From: Echinostoma caproni
Lineage: Eukaryota > Platyhelminthes > Trematoda > Plagiorchiida > Echinostomatidae
Length of the DNA: 64,000 nucleotides
NCBI GenBank assembly: GCA_900618425.1
Contig: UZAN01039948.1
Coordinates: 32,213 to 96,212, forward strand
Direction of reading: 5' to 3'
Shown: in pieces, positions 59,893 through 64,000 of the stretch
Position numbering within the stretch: the first letter of the stretch is position 1
Layout of the letters: each line of letters opens with the position of its first letter
The notes under the pieces: generated by a model
Databases searched by the model: none
Seen by the model: only the letters and a program-made list of their open reading frames with translations
Told to the model about the DNA's origin: nothing
Translations under genes and position numbers: made by a program

Positions 59893-60575
59893 TTGTCTCA
59901 ACTGATTCCTGCCCGAAGTTGGACTGCTCAGACGTTTCTTCAGGCAGCTCGAAAGAGCACTGTTCCCACGCTTGCCATCAGCGTGCGTTCGACCACATAC
60001 AGAGTACGCCGTCCAAGTATGGAATCCANCAGTGACAAGGAGACTCTAGAACGTCCGCAAAGGCTAGCAACGAAATTGGTAAAAGGTTTGCATAAAAATA
60101 CATACTCCGAAAGACTGCAAATATTGGAACTCTACTCATCTCAACACTACCGACTTTGGGGGCACCTAATCTTGGAATATCACATACTGCATCAACTCAA
60201 CCACCCTTCCCTTTCTATGCTGACTCTATCTCATAAAGATCACCTCAGAGGACATCCACTAGAGATAAAGACTCAGAACATCCGCCTTGATTGTCAGCAT
60301 CACTCATTTGCAGTCGGAGTGTGCAGCGTATGGAATTCTCTTCCATCTGATGTGGTGTGTGCTCCTATAGGTGAACTATTTAAATGGCAACCTGATAAAG
60401 CATTGGAACACTTCAAAATCTCAACATACTTGAGTGATCATGCAAATTTTTATTATTAATATTTTCTCTTTGTGAAGTTATTCAAAATATTCTGTAAAAC
60501 TCTATGGGGCATGATAAGCTTTAGCCCTGGTAAATCGCCCATGATAAAACTTTGACTTTAACTTTAATTCACTTT
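59893..60575 (+). mobile_element. CR1-like retrotransposon, second lineage, RT C-terminus and 3' tail
   Basis: The frame reads DKETLERPQRLATKLVKGLH, ERLQILELYSSQHYRLWGHL, then TLSHKDHLRGHPLEIKTQNI and VGVCSVWNSLPSDVVCAPIG, the classic end of CR1/Rex-type ORFs ('LE.VQRRATK.V.GL ... LRGH ... RV...WN.LP..VV'). It differs from the YRNSIIPYLARIL lineage found elsewhere in the window. Upstream (59893-60030) the frame is scrambled. Position 60029 is an ambiguous base. The 3' tail ends in AAACTTTGACTTTAACTTTAA. The ORF is otherwise open to its natural stop near 60459. Confidence 0.85.
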
Positions 60576-61214
60576 CCTTTTTCAAACTGTTATTGCAGAC
60601 ATTCTGAAAGGAAAAAGCCTGCATGTATGTAAATTGGCTCCACTAGGCAAAGGTGATATAAAACTAATTTGAGTGGAATTCAATTGATTCTAAAACACGA
60701 ATTCCTCGGGGTAGTGAATGGACTTGGTTTGAGTTATATCTTATTTATTCAATCTAAAGAGGTTAGCAAGGCGTCAAACAGAATAACTCGAGATTAGCGA
60801 GAAAGGGAATCAAATCTGCATCACGATTATTGAAAAAAAATAGTTGAACGTCACGAGAGTTGTCAGCAAACGGATAGCGACTCAATATGATTGACAGGAA
60901 TTTGAAAAATATGGACAAACGAATGTTGGAATTGTTTTGTGGCCCAAATTTCATGTTAATAATAGAAAAAAGAGATCACGTTTTATGATCTTGCACGGTA
61001 AATTTTACCCTGACTAGAATTGGCTCAAAATAATTCGTTTTAGTTGTTTGTCATTGATAACACCAGATTCACGAATAATCGATTTTATACATTTTTATTT
61101 AAACCCGTTCTCAACAGCAGTCAGATCATTCACGGTCAATCGATAAAAGCTGTAAATAAATTAAATTGACCATGGCAATGATAAAGTTTCACGGACTACT
61201 TACTTATCGAGTTT
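60576..61214. other. Non-coding stretch
   Basis: Nothing recognised. Confidence 0.4.
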
Positions 61215-61433
61215 CTAATTATTCACCAAGAAACAAAAATAAATAGTATGCTTCACTTGGCTGCAGTTGTGGTGGCTGACTTCGACAGTAAACGGCAGTG
61301 GTCGTTCAGGTCTGTGTATATTAGCCTTTCCATATGGTTGGAGTACAGCAGAACATACATATTTCATAATTTTTCTGGGGCTGGTTAATCCACAATGTTG
61401 ATCATCAGGGTGCTTTAAAGTTATATGTTTCAC
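61215..61433 (-). CDS. Weak coding candidate
   Basis: A 72-codon minus-strand frame reads HPDDQHCGLTSPRKIMKYVC, SAVLQPYGKANIHRPERPLP, FTVEVSHHNCSQVKH with three cysteines. A GTGAAT donor-like site lies near its end, but no good acceptor is seen. No family recognised. Confidence 0.2.
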   Translation of the reverse strand: MKHITLKHPDDQHCGLTSPRKIMKYVCSAVLQPYGKANIHRPERPLPFTVEVSHHNCSQVKHTIYFCFLVNN

Positions 61434-64000
61434 TTTCTGCCTTTCACTTTAGATCTCTTTCTTGTGATTCCCAATTAAACTGAGATTCCTTTCTCGGCAG
61501 ATCTGATTCTTTGATCACGTATAAGAGCCTGGTCTATCACAACAGTTTCCGAATCTGTACCAGATATAGTCTTTTATTTTACTTTTCCGAATTGCGAACA
61601 TAAAAGTAATGCATAGGTATGTTTTCCAATTGGTCCCTTTTCCCATTAATTTAATTGTTGTCGAGGAATCCTGACGATTTACCTAGAAGAAATTATACTT
61701 CCTGTTATTCTGTGTGTGCAGTTAGGGCTTGATAACGTCTGTAATCTTTAGAGTGAGGGAGTTGCTATGGTCTCATACGCCGGACAAATTCCAACAGCAG
61801 CTGCTAACCAAATACTAAGCGGATCGATAAACCAATTTGATCCCCGTCAACGATACGGGGATGGCATTTTGTGTATATTGAAAATAATTAGGCGGATTTT
61901 GATGATTTCGCGATATTATTGCTTACTACTCCCTGACGTCTGCCTAAACTGAGGTTCTAATGATTGGATTCAGAACAAGGTGAAGCAACAAAACCAGTCT
62001 GTATTGGCTCGCAAATCAACATTCAAAGTTTTCTTCCGCTTGCGTGTACCCTCCATTTGACACACTGCACTACGTTTCAGGTAAAACAAACCTTAGTGAC
62101 CGATACTATATAGGCTGAGCTGTTAGACCTAAGAAAAACGTTTCTGAATAATGGATCGGTGTGAAATTATCAAAGTAACTAAAGCAATACGAGTCAAAAA
62201 TAAAACTCTTTTTAGCAGACTTCGTTTCGCTGATTACGTTGTATCTCAGCAAGTCAGACGAAGTTTTAGTGTCACGGTGAAAGCAATTTTTACCGCTCAG
62301 ACGATGTGTGTTTTCCTCGTCATCAATGGGCTTATGCCAAAATAATTTTGAACTAGGTTTGATTACCCCATCTGGAATCGTCAATCTCATCAAATATTTG
62401 CATGGTGCTAACTACTTAGGCTAAAAGAGAAAGAAGCAATTGAAACGCATCAAACCTCACCATTTGCGTTGGTCAAAATTTGAATGGTATCAAATGCTAT
62501 CGATCGAAATTCCTTAGGTTTCCTCGATTGCTTACCAAGTATCACAGCATGTATGAAGGTCAGTCCAAGCTAAAACAACAGCAACCACTCAGGCAAGTAA
62601 AATTCAACTCATAACACGTGTCTTTGCCCTTCAACTTTGCTGGTCACTCAATAACCCGGTTGACAGTGAGGTCAGCTCAAGTTCACCATCGTATATATTC
62701 ATTAAACTATTCAATTCTTTTCAGGCAAAATGATTGCTTTACTTTCCCTACTCAGATCACACACTTTTGGATGACGATAAGTGACCCTTCTCAACTCTTC
62801 TCGTCAATTTATTTTCAAAGAAATGTAATCCTATTAGCTCCAATAACTCATTCACTTGCTGATCGTATTTTAACATATATATATTTTTGTCAATTTTATA
62901 CTTAGCGAAAACATGGGAGAAAGTAAGACAAATGCATTTAGTATTTCCGAAAAACGATAAACTTTTGGAAGAATTGTGCTGTAATGTCAGTTGGTTAAAC
63001 CAATATTTCTAATAAATTGCATTGCGTGGAGCTCAAAATCTACACCAAAAGTGCGTGACTAGTTCCATTATTAAATCAATCAATTATTTTGGAATGCGGT
63101 AAAAACTTGAAAATGTCCACCAAAGACGTTCCATCAAAGTATGCCAGCTATTGAAATCTGACTTTAAGGAACCACTGATCGGTAAGCCGCTTTTTCATTT
63201 CAGATCCCAGTACGCACAATTTCACTTCCAAATATTTTACTGGTAAAATTTCATTCATTCTTTTCGAATGCGTATGTGCACGTTCTCTATTTTTAAAAGA
63301 ATTCTAATTTCACCGAATTGTGGAATTACAAGTAAATATATGCAATAACCTATTTGCCTCTTATTGTAATTATTTCATTTTTCTGTGAATCGGACATTTC
63401 GTCCTCCTCATTTGTCCTCAGTTTTACCTTACGCTTAGTGTGCTGCGGTTTTTGTACCATTCATCATCATTCATTTGTATCATTCATTTGTTTAAAATGG
63501 ATACTTTAGTGAAAACATTTATCAGTTTGATTTCTCAGTCATATATTTTGTTTCATCTAGTAGTAACTAAGCCACATTGCTTGTAAAAACGCATCAAATG
63601 GTTATCATCTCACGCGCCATACGATTACAATTGAAAGGTTACTATCTCCTTGAGTACTATCCCGTTCTTTCGTGGCATTTGTTTTAAAATATTCATTGAA
63701 TTTGCCAGCAAACAAACGTGTTATGGCTTTTGTTTTACTTCTCTTAGTTTATACTTTTGCTATTGCCCTGTATAAAAATCGCTGTGATTACAGTTCCAAA
63801 TGAATATCAAGATATTAACTCTAGTTGGATAGAAAAGTTCAGTTTAAGGTTTAAGGTCGTTATATTTGTATTATTTGCAATTATAGCTATAAAGAATACC
63901 GATTACTGCATCCAGGGTATCGCATGACAAAAAAGGTCAGTAATTCAGAGATGCATACAACCGTTGGAGAGCTAATTCACACAACGTCAGACGTTTGATT
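61434..64000. other. Non-coding stretch
   Basis: Short ORFs on both strands (61767-61952, 62106-62393, 62618-62905) without splice or motif support. AT dinucleotide run near 62875-62886. Window ends without a recognised feature. Confidence 0.35.

Noticed and set aside
62106..62393. Minus-strand ORF with polar composition
   Set aside because: Weak acceptor and donor, opposite strand also open, no motif.
1..64000. CRISPR arrays, bacterial defence or secretion systems, rRNA genes
   Set aside because: No regularly spaced repeats, operon-like gene runs or rRNA sequence; the repeats and splice signals are those of a eukaryotic genome.

Overview
The window looks like nuclear DNA of a parasitic flatworm, most likely a digenean fluke with a large, repeat-rich genome. 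This is an inference. The DNA is AT-rich, long ORFs are absent, coding signal comes as short exon-sized pieces bounded by splice-like signals, and the recognisable repeats are the mix known from flukes: RTE-like and CR1-like non-LTR retrotransposons, Penelope-like elements with a GIY-YIG endonuclease, tRNA-derived SINEs, and one SINE carrying a hammerhead-ribozyme-like core. There are no bacterial operons, rRNA genes, CRISPR arrays or intact mobile elements. Five short N runs or single Ns mark assembly gaps or ambiguous bases.

Mobile remnants, left to right: an interspersed repeat cut by the left edge (1-75, second copy 46640-46862); an RTE-like reverse transcriptase tail (1480-2365) with older copies at 24620-24985 and 37040-37196; a CR1-like element reduced to endonuclease plus 3' tail (4492-5670, minus strand); a cluster of three tRNA-SINE pieces, two of them head to head (10729-10950); Penelope-like GIY-YIG remnants at 13830-14215 (minus) and 19389-20050 (plus); CR1-like reverse transcriptase C-termini at 26818-27475, 52306-53080 and 59893-60575; a tRNA-Glu-like SINE with a hammerhead core at 43238-43347 (minus); another tRNA-SINE at 47539-47618.

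Host genes are seen only as exons. The best supported is the 3' end of a PDZRN3/PDZRN4-like gene on the minus strand (22912 down to 21085): three exons join in phase and end in a PDZ-binding C-terminus. Further exon candidates lie on the minus strand at 14270-14515, 24404-24492 with 25340-25431 (phase-compatible), 30327-30489, 38313-38721 (a terminal exon pair ending in a hydrophobic segment) and 49376-49521. On the plus strand they lie at 28153-28425 (eight cysteines), 35308-35504, 38969-39091, 49831-49973 with 50561-50628 (phase-compatible) and 55064-55143. A possible N-terminal region of a class B peptide-hormone receptor lies at 216-680 on the minus strand, and a possible single-exon secreted peptide at 26277-26603. 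These rest on splice-site sequence, open frame and amino-acid composition; none could be tested by homology search or RNA data here.

The overall picture is large introns and intergenic DNA of a few genes, filled with decayed retroelements. I found no convincing new multi-gene system. The most interesting items are the hammerhead SINE, the palindromic SINE cluster and the internally deleted CR1 copy.
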